From positions 1-25,378 of the forward strand of contig JANRLV010000027.1 in the NCBI GenBank assembly GCA_033762195.1: a stretch of DNA of 25,378 nt, in the 5' to 3' direction. The notes beneath the pieces were generated by a model. It made no database searches, was not told the origin of the DNA, and was given only the letters and a program-made list of their open reading frames with translations. Position 1 is the stretch's first letter. Each line of letters begins with the position of its first letter. This document shows, piece by piece, positions 8,219-14,867 of this stretch. Position numbers and translations under genes: made by a program. This DNA comes from SpSt-398 sp033762195. GTDB taxonomy: Bacteria > Bacteroidota > Bacteroidia > Chitinophagales > Chitinophagaceae.

Positions 8219-8350
8219 ATGGCGGATTTGTTTATTGTTCGGCCTCATCAGAACTAATAAACGCGTTAGGAACCACCTACCTGATTGTTTCCCACTCGTT
8301 TATAGTAATTAACCGCTGAGGCTGCCGCCAGAGTAAAGTCAATCTATTGT
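8219..8350 (+). promoter_or_regulatory. Structured metH leader RNA, candidate riboswitch or other cis-regulator
   Basis: Hand folding gives a compact pseudoknotted structure. The outer stem pairs TGGCGG (8220-8225) with CCGCCA (8325-8330). A hairpin pairs GTTTATTGTTC (8230-8240) with GAAC-T-AATAAAC (8251-8262), with one bulged T. Its loop GCCTCA (8242-8247) pairs with TGAGGC (8317-8322). A second stem, GCGTTA (8263-8268) with TAAC-C-GC (8310-8316), starts exactly where the hairpin ends and finishes exactly where the pseudoknot strand begins. The conserved sequences I remember for SAM-I, SAM-II, SAH and cobalamin riboswitches are not there, so no class is assigned. Its place before methionine synthase suggests control by methionine, SAM, folate or cobalamin status, which is inference. 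Confidence 0.5.
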
Positions 8351-9376
8351 ATGGACATTCGTAAAGAGTTGGAAAAGAGGATATTGATCATTGATGGGGC
8401 CATGGGTACCATGATCCAGCGGCATAAGCTGTCGGAAGGGGATTATCGTGGGGAACGCTTCAAGGACTGGCCTTCGGACCTGAAAGGGAACAATGACCTG
8501 TTGGTACTGACCCAACCCCGGATCATTGTGGGCATTCACAAAGAATACCTGGAAGCCGGGGCTGATATCATTGAAACAGACACATTCAATGCCCAAAAGA
8601 TCTCCCTTGCGGATTATGATATGCAAAGCCTGGCCTACGAGATCAATATCGAAGCCGCAAAATGCGCCCGTACGGCCGTAGAGGAATTCAGAGCGGAACA
8701 TCCTGACAGGGCAACCGAAGGCAAATGGGTGGCCGGTGCCATCGGACCTTTGAACAAAACCCTCTCGCTTTCACCGGATGTAAACAATCCAGGTTTCAGG
8801 GCGCTTACCTTTGATGAGGCTGTGGAAGCTTATTATGAACAAGTAAAGGGTTTGGTTGATGGAGGTGTTGATCTCATTCTCATCGAAACCATTTTCGATA
8901 CACTGAATGCCAAAGCCGCGATCTATGCGGTGAAAAAATATTTCAAAGACGCACAAAAAGCCGAACTGCCGATCATGATCAGCGGCACCATTACCGATGC
9001 ATCCGGACGTACCCTGAGCGGGCAGACGCTGGAAGCTTTCTATACCTCGGTGATGCATGCCAAACCACTCAGCATCGGTCTGAATTGTGCGCTGGGCGCG
9101 AAAGAAATGCGTCCGCATATTGAAGAACTTTCCCAGATCGCCTCCAGTTATGTATCCGCCTATCCCAATGCCGGGTTACCCAATGCCATGGGTGAATATG
9201 ATGAAGCCCCGGAAGATACCGGTCATTACCTGGAGGATTGGGCAAAAGAAGGATTTGTCAATATTGTTGGGGGATGCTGTGGCACCACCCCCGATCATAT
9301 CCGTCATATCGCCGAACATGTAAAGAAAATCAAGCCGAGACCTCTTCCGATCGTAGAAAAAGAATTAGTGCATTAA
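8351..9376 (+). CDS. metH: Methionine synthase, homocysteine-binding half (split MetH)
   Basis: This 341-residue protein is the homocysteine S-methyltransferase domain of cobalamin-dependent methionine synthase. It opens with ILIIDGAMGTMIQ, has ADIIETDTFNA and LILIETIFDT typical of the barrel, and carries the three zinc-binding cysteines: Cys246 (LNCALGA) and Cys309-Cys310 (GGCCGTTPDHI). These activate homocysteine as a zinc thiolate. In the well-known enterobacterial enzyme this domain is the first quarter of a ~1230-residue chain; here it is a separate polypeptide, and together with the downstream ORF the total is 1247 residues, so nothing is missing. Two-gene MetH occurs in several Bacteroidota. 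Expression is probably driven from the promoter at 8182-8212 through the structured leader. Confidence 0.93.
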   Translation: MDIRKELEKRILIIDGAMGTMIQRHKLSEGDYRGERFKDWPSDLKGNNDLLVLTQPRIIVGIHKEYLEAGADIIETDTFNAQKISLADYDMQSLAYEINIEAAKCARTAVEEFRAEHPDRATEGKWVAGAIGPLNKTLSLSPDVNNPGFRALTFDEAVEAYYEQVKGLVDGGVDLILIETIFDTLNAKAAIYAVKKYFKDAQKAELPIMISGTITDASGRTLSGQTLEAFYTSVMHAKPLSIGLNCALGAKEMRPHIEELSQIASSYVSAYPNAGLPNAMGEYDEAPEDTGHYLEDWAKEGFVNIVGGCCGTTPDHIRHIAEHVKKIKPRPLPIVEKELVH

Positions 9377-9386
9377 AAATCAAACC

Positions 9387-9479
9387 ATGGAAAAAACGCT
9401 ACTTCTGATCTCCATCCTGATCCTGATCGTGAACAATTTCTCGTATCTCAAAGGCTTAATGATCAAAAAGAACACCTGA
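9387..9479 (+). CDS. Putative 30-residue membrane microprotein between the metH halves
   Basis: A complete short ORF starts 10 bases after the metH N-half stop. It encodes Met-Glu-Lys, then a hydrophobic stretch LLLISILILIV and FSYL (about residues 5-21), and ends with a basic tail (MIKKNT). Its TGA overlaps the ATG of the metH C-half as TGATG, the arrangement of translational coupling. The hydrophobic span is long enough for one membrane helix. I know no family for it. It could be a real small protein, or only a leader whose translation delivers ribosomes to the next start. Its size is below usual gene-finder limits. No Shine-Dalgarno sequence is seen before it, which is normal in this phylum. 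Confidence 0.5.
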   Translation: MEKTLLLISILILIVNNFSYLKGLMIKKNT

Positions 9480-12199
9480 TGCAGGACACCACCATCATCA
9501 AACCCTACCTAAGACTCTCCGGACTCGAACCACTGCTGATACGACCCGAAACGAATTTCATCAACGTGGGTGAACGGACCAACGTAACTGGTTCCAAAAA
9601 ATTCGCGCGGCTGATCCGGGAAAATAAATACGAAGAAGCCCTGAGCGTAGCCCGCCAACAGGTGGAAAGCGGCGCCCAGATATTGGATGTGAACATGGAT
9701 GACGCCCTCCTGGAAGGTGTACAGGCCATGACCACCTTCCTGAACCTGGTGCAAAGCGAACCCGATATCGCCCGTATCCCCATCATGATCGACTCCTCGA
9801 AATTTGAGATCATTGAAGCGGGACTGAAATGTGTACAAGGCAAGGCCATTGTGAATTCCATCTCCATGAAAGAAGGAGAGGATAAATTTATCCAACAGGC
9901 GGAGATCTGTAAACTCTTTGGCGCCGCCGTGATCGTAATGGCCTTTGATGAAAAAGGCCAGGCCGACACAAAAGACCGAAAAGTAGAGATCTGTCATCGC
10001 GCCTATACCATCCTTACCAAGAAGCTGGGCTATGACCCGCAAGACATCATATTTGACCCCAACATCTTTGCCGTAGCCACAGGTCTGGAAGAACATAACA
10101 ACTACGGTGTTGATTTTATCCAGGCTACCCGCGAGATCAAACAACTCATGCCTTTGACCAAAGTTTCGGGTGGAGTGAGCAATCTCTCCTTCTCCTTCCG
10201 GGGCAATGACCATGTACGGGAGGCCATGCACAGCGTATTCCTTTACCACGCCATCAAAGCCGGAATGGATATGGGGATCGTGAATGCAGGTCAGTTGGTG
10301 GTATATGATGAAATAGAACCCAAACTCCGGGATCTCTGTGAAGACGTGATCCTGAACCGGAACAATACGAACAATGAGGCGACCGAAAAGCTGATTGCTT
10401 TTGCCGAAACAGTAAAAGCCAAAGGCAAGGAAGAAGTAAAAAATGAGGCCTGGAGACAGGGGACGGTGGAAGAAAGACTGACCCATGCCCTGGTGAACGG
10501 GATTGCTGATTATGTAGAACAAGACACGGAAGAAGCCCGTCTAAAATACCCGGCCCCGCTTACCGTGATCGAAGGGCCCCTGATGGATGGTATGAATGTG
10601 GTGGGTGACCTTTTTGGCGCCGGTAAAATGTTCCTGCCTCAGGTGGTGAAAAGCGCCCGGGTGATGAAAAAATCAGTAGCTGTACTTACCCCTTATATTG
10701 AAGCCGAGAAAGAAGAGAAAAGAAAGAACCTTGAAATAAGTGGTGGACAATCGGTAGAAGCCAAAGGAGCCGCCAAGGTTTTATTGGCCACCGTAAAGGG
10801 AGATGTACACGACATTGGAAAAAACATTGTAGGCGTTGTGCTTGGTTGTAATGGATATGATATCATAGATATGGGTGTGATGGTGCCGGCCGATAAGATC
10901 CTGGATACCGCGGAAAAAGAAAAGGTAGATATCATTGGACTGAGTGGTTTGATCACACCTTCCCTGGATGAAATGGTGCATGTTGCCCATGAAATGAAAC
11001 GCCGGGGGATGAAACAACCCTTGCTGATTGGTGGAGCCACCACCTCCCGGATGCACACGGCCGTGAAGATCGCGCCTCAATATGATAATGGGGTACTGCA
11101 TGTACTAGACGCCTCGCGAAGTGTGACAGCCGTAAGCACCCTGCTGAGTGAAGACCAGAAATCAACTTTCCTTGCCCAAACCACTAAGGAATATGATGAA
11201 CTCCGTCAGCAGTTCCTGAACAAACAAAAGAACAGGTCACTGATCCCTTACAAGGAAGCCAAAGTGACCAAAGAATATTTTGATTGGAAAAATTACAAAC
11301 CCACAACACCTGCGGTGAATGGGGTAAAGGTGATAAAGGGAGCCGACCTCGGCACCATTGCGGAATATATTGACTGGGGGCCCTTCTTTATTGGTTGGGA
11401 AATGCCTGGTCACTTCCCCGAAGTATTATCGGACAAGATCTTTGGCCAGGAAGCAACAAGGCTCTATGCCGATGCCCAGGCGCTGGTAAAAAAGATCGTA
11501 GCTGAAAAATGGTTTAGTGCCGATGGCGTCATCGGGTTCTGGCCCGCTTTAAGCAACAATGAGGATACTGTGACCCTTCAAACAGAGAAGGGTGAAGTGA
11601 AGTTGGAAATGCTCCGGCAGCAATTGAAAAAAGCCGTAGGTCAGCCTAATTTCTCCTTGGCTGATTTTGTCATGCCAGCGCAGGGGAACACTACGGACTA
11701 CATGGGCGCTTTTGCAGTTACTATACATGGCGCTAAAAAGCATGTGGATCGTTTTGCGGCAGAGCATGATGAATACAATAAGATCATGGTTCAGATACTG
11801 GCTGACCGTTTTGTGGAAGCTTTTGCTGAATACCTCCACGCCAGTACCCGTAAAGAGTATTGGGGCTATGATAAAGAAGAAAAATTAACTAACGAAGAAC
11901 TCATTCGCGAAAAATACAAGGGCATCCGCCCGGCACCGGGTTACCCGGCCTGCCCCGATCATACGGAAAAGATCAAACTCTTTGATCTCCTCAATGTAAC
12001 GGAGAACATTGGCATTGAACTCACCGAGAGCCTGGCGATGAATCCCCCTGCATCCGTATGTGGCTGGTATATCGCCCACCCGCAAAGTCACTATTTTGGA
12101 TTGGGAAAAATTTCCCGTGATCAACTGGAAGATTATGCAAAACGGAAGGGCATGAGTTTGGATGAGGCAGAGAAATGGTTGCGGCCGGTATTGGAATAA
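9479..12199 (+). CDS. metH: Methionine synthase, folate/cobalamin/activation half (split MetH)
   Basis: The 906-residue protein holds the remaining three MetH modules. The pterin-binding barrel begins with NVGERTNVTGSKKFARLI. The cobalamin module has GDVHDIGKNIVG, where His444 of D-V-H-D-I-G is the expected lower cobalt ligand, followed by GLSGLITPSLDEM and GGATTSRMHT. The C-terminal reactivation domain that binds S-adenosylmethionine shows RPAPGYPACPDH and PASVCGWYIAHPQSHYFG. It accepts the methyl group from 5-methyltetrahydrofolate and passes it to homocysteine bound on the partner protein encoded upstream. The ATG overlaps the stop of a 30-codon ORF by one base. It ends only 8 bp from the convergent RDD gene, with no obvious terminator between. 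metF is not in the window. Confidence 0.95.
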   Translation: MQDTTIIKPYLRLSGLEPLLIRPETNFINVGERTNVTGSKKFARLIRENKYEEALSVARQQVESGAQILDVNMDDALLEGVQAMTTFLNLVQSEPDIARIPIMIDSSKFEIIEAGLKCVQGKAIVNSISMKEGEDKFIQQAEICKLFGAAVIVMAFDEKGQADTKDRKVEICHRAYTILTKKLGYDPQDIIFDPNIFAVATGLEEHNNYGVDFIQATREIKQLMPLTKVSGGVSNLSFSFRGNDHVREAMHSVFLYHAIKAGMDMGIVNAGQLVVYDEIEPKLRDLCEDVILNRNNTNNEATEKLIAFAETVKAKGKEEVKNEAWRQGTVEERLTHALVNGIADYVEQDTEEARLKYPAPLTVIEGPLMDGMNVVGDLFGAGKMFLPQVVKSARVMKKSVAVLTPYIEAEKEEKRKNLEISGGQSVEAKGAAKVLLATVKGDVHDIGKNIVGVVLGCNGYDIIDMGVMVPADKILDTAEKEKVDIIGLSGLITPSLDEMVHVAHEMKRRGMKQPLLIGGATTSRMHTAVKIAPQYDNGVLHVLDASRSVTAVSTLLSEDQKSTFLAQTTKEYDELRQQFLNKQKNRSLIPYKEAKVTKEYFDWKNYKPTTPAVNGVKVIKGADLGTIAEYIDWGPFFIGWEMPGHFPEVLSDKIFGQEATRLYADAQALVKKIVAEKWFSADGVIGFWPALSNNEDTVTLQTEKGEVKLEMLRQQLKKAVGQPNFSLADFVMPAQGNTTDYMGAFAVTIHGAKKHVDRFAAEHDEYNKIMVQILADRFVEAFAEYLHASTRKEYWGYDKEEKLTNEELIREKYKGIRPAPGYPACPDHTEKIKLFDLLNVTENIGIELTESLAMNPPASVCGWYIAHPQSHYFGLGKISRDQLEDYAKRKGMSLDEAEKWLRPVLE

Positions 12200-12207
12200 A
12201 AGAAAAT

Positions 12208-12708
12208 TTATCTGGCTTTAACAACTATTGTTTTCGTCCATGAATCATGCCAGGGCCTTGCACCAAAAGCACTAAAGGCTTCAAAAGGCACCAGACGAGA
12301 AAGGGTGCGCAAAATCGCATCCTTGAACGTTAGCTCTCCCCCATCTTCGCGAATGGCACGTGTGCCGGAGATCAATTTACCCAAGGTATATCCCCGGAAT
12401 GCTTTCTCGCAAATGGTATAATAGAAAAGGTAATTGACAATGGCCACCGCATAGCTCAGCACCAGAAGATCCCAACTCGTTTGTTCAACTATGATCCGGC
12501 TCATGTATTCCGGAAAGAGGATACCCAGAAGCGCCCCAACGACCGTGCCGGTAAGGTAACTCAGGGCAAACCGCATCAACAGGTTATCGATCAGGTAGTT
12601 CACAAATCGTTGCCCCATGGTAGCCTCTACATACTGTTGTTGTGACAGGTAGTCGTCAAACAGTCCCGGCTCCGGGGTAGGTTGGTTCAGTTCTTCTTGC
12701 TCGCTCAT
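12208..12708 (-). CDS. RDD family membrane protein
   Basis: The 166-residue protein has an acidic, Gln-rich N-terminus and then an RDD domain: the Arg/Asp signature appears in QRFVNYLIDNLLMRF (about residues 33-47). Hydrophobic segments follow around TGTVVGALLGILF and LLVLSYAVAIVNYLFYY, with a conserved GYTLGKLISGTRAI stretch after them. RDD proteins are small inner-membrane proteins, mostly of unknown role, some linked to ion or solute exchange. It is the last gene of a four-gene minus-strand operon (SemiSWEET, MFS, HAD, RDD), starting 5 bases after the HAD stop. A transport-related function is only suggested by these neighbours. Confidence 0.85.
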   Translation of the reverse strand: MSEQEELNQPTPEPGLFDDYLSQQQYVEATMGQRFVNYLIDNLLMRFALSYLTGTVVGALLGILFPEYMSRIIVEQTSWDLLVLSYAVAIVNYLFYYTICEKAFRGYTLGKLISGTRAIREDGGELTFKDAILRTLSRLVPFEAFSAFGARPWHDSWTKTIVVKAR

Positions 12709-12713
12709 GTTGG

Positions 12714-13334
12714 TTATGTTAAGATTTGATGGTAGCGGAGCTGTTCTTTTAACTGCTCCGGGTTTTGAAAATGAATACTCGGAATGCCCAGGTCTTCAGC
12801 GGCCTTTACATTGCGAAGATTATCATCAATAAAAAGAGCTTGTTGTGGTTGCACCGAATACCGGTCGAGTAACCGATGATAGAACTCTGGAAAAGGCTTT
12901 CTGGTCTTCTCTTCTCCACTCACCACCCGGCCATCAAACCAATGCAGAAAATCGTAGCGTACCAGGGCGATATCAAAAAGATTGGCCTGCCAGTTGGTCA
13001 ATGCATAGGTGCGGTGCTGTCCTTGTTGCTTTAATTGTCTGAATATTTCAACTGTGCCTGAAATAGGCCCACCCAGCATATCCGTCCATTTGCCATAATA
13101 ATCACGAATGGAGGATTCCCAATCAGGGAATTGTTCCACCAAAAGTTGTGTGGCTTCCACAATGGAACGACCCGCATCCTGCTCCTCATTCCAGTCGGAG
13201 GTACAGATATGATTGAAAAAATAGTCCCTTTTTTCCGGACTTTCAAAATACTGGTCATGAAAAACATAACGGGGGTTCCAGTCGATCAGTACCCCACCGA
13301 GGTCAAATATGATCGTGTCAATAGAGTGGTTCAT
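12714..13334 (-). CDS. HAD-superfamily hydrolase (subclass IA phosphatase-like)
   Basis: This 206-residue protein has the HAD motifs in order: motif I FDLGGVLIDWN with nucleophile Asp11, motif II ALTNW, a Lys region KTRKPFPEFY, and motif IV FIDDNLRNVKAA. The residue two after the nucleophile is Gly rather than Asp. That is shared with the YihX-type sugar-phosphate phosphatases (motif DLGNV), so it is not a sign of a dead enzyme. By that likeness the substrate may be a hexose phosphate such as glucose 1-phosphate, which would fit the sugar-transporter neighbours; this is inference. Its first 17 bases overlap the end of the MFS gene, indicating coupled translation, and it stops 5 bases before the RDD gene. 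Confidence 0.88.
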   Translation of the reverse strand: MNHSIDTIIFDLGGVLIDWNPRYVFHDQYFESPEKRDYFFNHICTSDWNEEQDAGRSIVEATQLLVEQFPDWESSIRDYYGKWTDMLGGPISGTVEIFRQLKQQGQHRTYALTNWQANLFDIALVRYDFLHWFDGRVVSGEEKTRKPFPEFYHRLLDRYSVQPQQALFIDDNLRNVKAAEDLGIPSIHFQNPEQLKEQLRYHQILT

Positions 13335-14517
13335 CGTATTCTAAATTGGTGCCTGTCATTTTTTTATTCTCCAGCAATTTACTCCGCGAAGCGATAACTG
13401 CCGCGAGAGCGGTCATAAAAACCAATAAAATTAATCCGGAAGACAGGTTGGTCTTCTCGGAAATAAACCCGATCAGGGATGGCCCTGCCAAAAAACCGAT
13501 CAACCCGCCGGTGGTGACCATGGCAAAACCATCCACTGGTTTTACACCGGGAATATTGCCTGAGGCACTAAATAATACCGGTACGATACAGGAACAGCCA
13601 AAGCCAACAAGTATATATCCGATGATGCCCGGTACCGCAGAAGAGGAAAGCACCACCAAAAGAAAACCGGTTGACGCAAGTGCTGCCCCGCCGATCACTA
13701 CGGTCTTGCTTCCTATTCGGGTAACAAGCCCGTCCCCATTGAGCCGGCCAATCGTCATAGCGACAGCAAAGCCGGTATATCCAAGACTTAATAACTCCTT
13801 AGGGGCTCCGATCACTTCGCGGAAATAGATGGCGCTCCAGTCGGCGACACAACCTTCCGACATAAAGATCACGAGACAAATAAAAGAGATGCTCAATACA
13901 CTCAGGGATGGAAATTTCAAACCGGAACGGCTATGTATGATCTCGGAATGTGCCAATAACTGCCTTCGGTTAAAAAACACGACCGAGGCAACAAAAAAGG
14001 CCATGATCAATATTTGCCAGGTGGTGCCTATCCCGCCTGCCACAAATAACGGGACCAGTCCGGTACTGATGCCCCCGCCAATGCTATACAAGGCATGGCT
14101 GGTACTCATCAACTTGCGATTGTATTTTTTTTCAAACGCATTGATGGTGGTATTCACCGACACCCCGTTGAAAAAACCATTGATGCCAAAGAGGTATAAA
14201 CTGATCCAGAATACATAAAGATTGGGGGCATTGACCAGCATGATCATGATCAGCGCTAATGAGAGATAACCAGCCACCATCCAGGTGCCAACCGCGATGC
14301 GGCTAAACAACCGGCCCGATAATGCCACGGCGGTCAACGCGCCAAGTGGTGATAAGAGAAGGGATAAACCCAGTGTGCCATCAGATAATCCCAGTCGCAC
14401 TTTGATTTCCGGGATGGCGCCTACCCAGATTCCAAAAAGCAGGCTCGTACAAGCCAGTAGCACACTGACTGCAAAAACAGGCCTGAGCCGGACAAAACTG
14501 GACAGGTTTTTCCACAT
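13318..14517 (-). CDS. Major facilitator superfamily transporter
   Basis: The 399-residue product is almost entirely hydrophobic, with about 12 predicted membrane spans, the normal MFS size. Short glycine-rich motifs of MFS carriers are visible, such as GALTAVALSGRLFSRIAVG after helix 2 (motif A position) and a pseudo-repeat YTGFAVAMTIGRLNGDGLVTRIG in the second half. The closest type I remember is the YbjJ-like group, whose substrates are poorly known; fucose permease-like sugar carriers are another possibility. The gene lies 12 bases after SemiSWEET and overlaps the HAD gene by 17 bases, so it is the second gene of the operon. The company of SemiSWEET makes a sugar or sugar-derived substrate plausible. 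Confidence 0.87.
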   Translation of the reverse strand: MWKNLSSFVRLRPVFAVSVLLACTSLLFGIWVGAIPEIKVRLGLSDGTLGLSLLLSPLGALTAVALSGRLFSRIAVGTWMVAGYLSLALIMIMLVNAPNLYVFWISLYLFGINGFFNGVSVNTTINAFEKKYNRKLMSTSHALYSIGGGISTGLVPLFVAGGIGTTWQILIMAFFVASVVFFNRRQLLAHSEIIHSRSGLKFPSLSVLSISFICLVIFMSEGCVADWSAIYFREVIGAPKELLSLGYTGFAVAMTIGRLNGDGLVTRIGSKTVVIGGAALASTGFLLVVLSSSAVPGIIGYILVGFGCSCIVPVLFSASGNIPGVKPVDGFAMVTTGGLIGFLAGPSLIGFISEKTNLSSGLILLVFMTALAAVIASRSKLLENKKMTGTNLEYDEPLY

Positions 14518-14529
14518 AGGCAGGCCGCG

Positions 14530-14784
14530 CTATTTGTATTTTAATTTCAAAAAGATCATGACAGAACAAAGCGAGATCATAATGACATTAGTGACAATGA
14601 TGACATTATCCTGCTTCATCACCCCATAAGCGATCCACATCACTTCATTGATAAAGGCAATGACAAACATCATCAGCGACACGTTGGCCGCAGATTTCTC
14701 CTTCCATGTTTTTAATACTTGTGGGAGGAATGTGAGGGCGGTAACCGCGCAGGCGGAATAACCGAGTAAATCGACTGTACTCAT
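14530..14784 (-). CDS. SemiSWEET sugar transporter
   Basis: At 84 residues with three hydrophobic helices, this is the bacterial half-size relative of eukaryotic SWEET sugar facilitators, which works as a homodimer. The first helix holds the hinge motif LPQ (Pro21-Gln22) in TALTFLPQVLKTWK, followed by the conserved loop KSAANVSLMMF. Trp50 and Asn66 have the same 16-residue spacing as the substrate-pocket Trp and Asn I recall from the Leptospira SemiSWEET. The expected role is energy-independent flux of mono- or disaccharides across the inner membrane. It is the first gene of the SemiSWEET, MFS, HAD, RDD operon. The region upstream, up to the GH97 gene, holds a heptad hairpin. Confidence 0.93.
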   Translation of the reverse strand: MSTVDLLGYSACAVTALTFLPQVLKTWKEKSAANVSLMMFVIAFINEVMWIAYGVMKQDNVIIVTNVIMISLCSVMIFLKLKYK

Positions 14785-14808
14785 GTTGGCGATTTCGTTT
14801 CAGTTTTT

Positions 14809-14857
14809 AATACTAAAGACTAAAAGCTAATAGCTATTGGCTATTAGCTTTCAATAC
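14809..14857. repeat. Heptad-periodic palindromic spacer, 7 units
   Basis: Between the GH97 gene and the SemiSWEET gene the sequence reads in 7-nt units AATACTA, AAGACTA, AAAGCTA, ATAGCTA, TTGGCTA, TTAGCTT, TCAATAC; the first five all end in CTA. It contains a perfect 12-bp inverted repeat, AAAGCTAATAGC / GCTATTAGCTTT. Confidence 0.65.
14823..14851 (-). terminator. Hairpin terminator candidate after the GH97 gene
   Basis: A perfect 12-bp stem with a 5-base loop lies 16 bases past the GH97 stop codon. On the minus strand it is followed by a U-rich but interrupted stretch (TAGTCTTTAG), so termination is plausible but not textbook. Confidence 0.45.
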
Positions 14858-14867
14858 TCTTGAAGGT

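Noticed and set aside
8219..8350. SAM-II riboswitch
   Set aside because: The hairpin-pseudoknot idea is similar, but the GCUAAA-type segment before the pseudoknot strand and the U-rich first loop, which I remember as conserved, are absent, so I did not assign the class.
9509..10522. Long open frame (337 codons) on the minus strand opposite the metH C-half
   Set aside because: It lies wholly inside a gene with strong family motifs on the plus strand, has low-complexity His/Phe/Gly-rich translation, and no recognisable domain or start context; a shadow of the real gene.
8351..12199. metH interrupted by a frameshift or sequencing error
   Set aside because: The halves are separated by about 100 bp holding a full small ORF, each has a proper start and stop, and no domain part is lost; the split is genuine.
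12714..13334. Inactive HAD protein because the second motif I Asp is Gly
   Set aside because: YihX-type phosphatases carry the same DLG(N/G)V motif, so the change is a subfamily trait.
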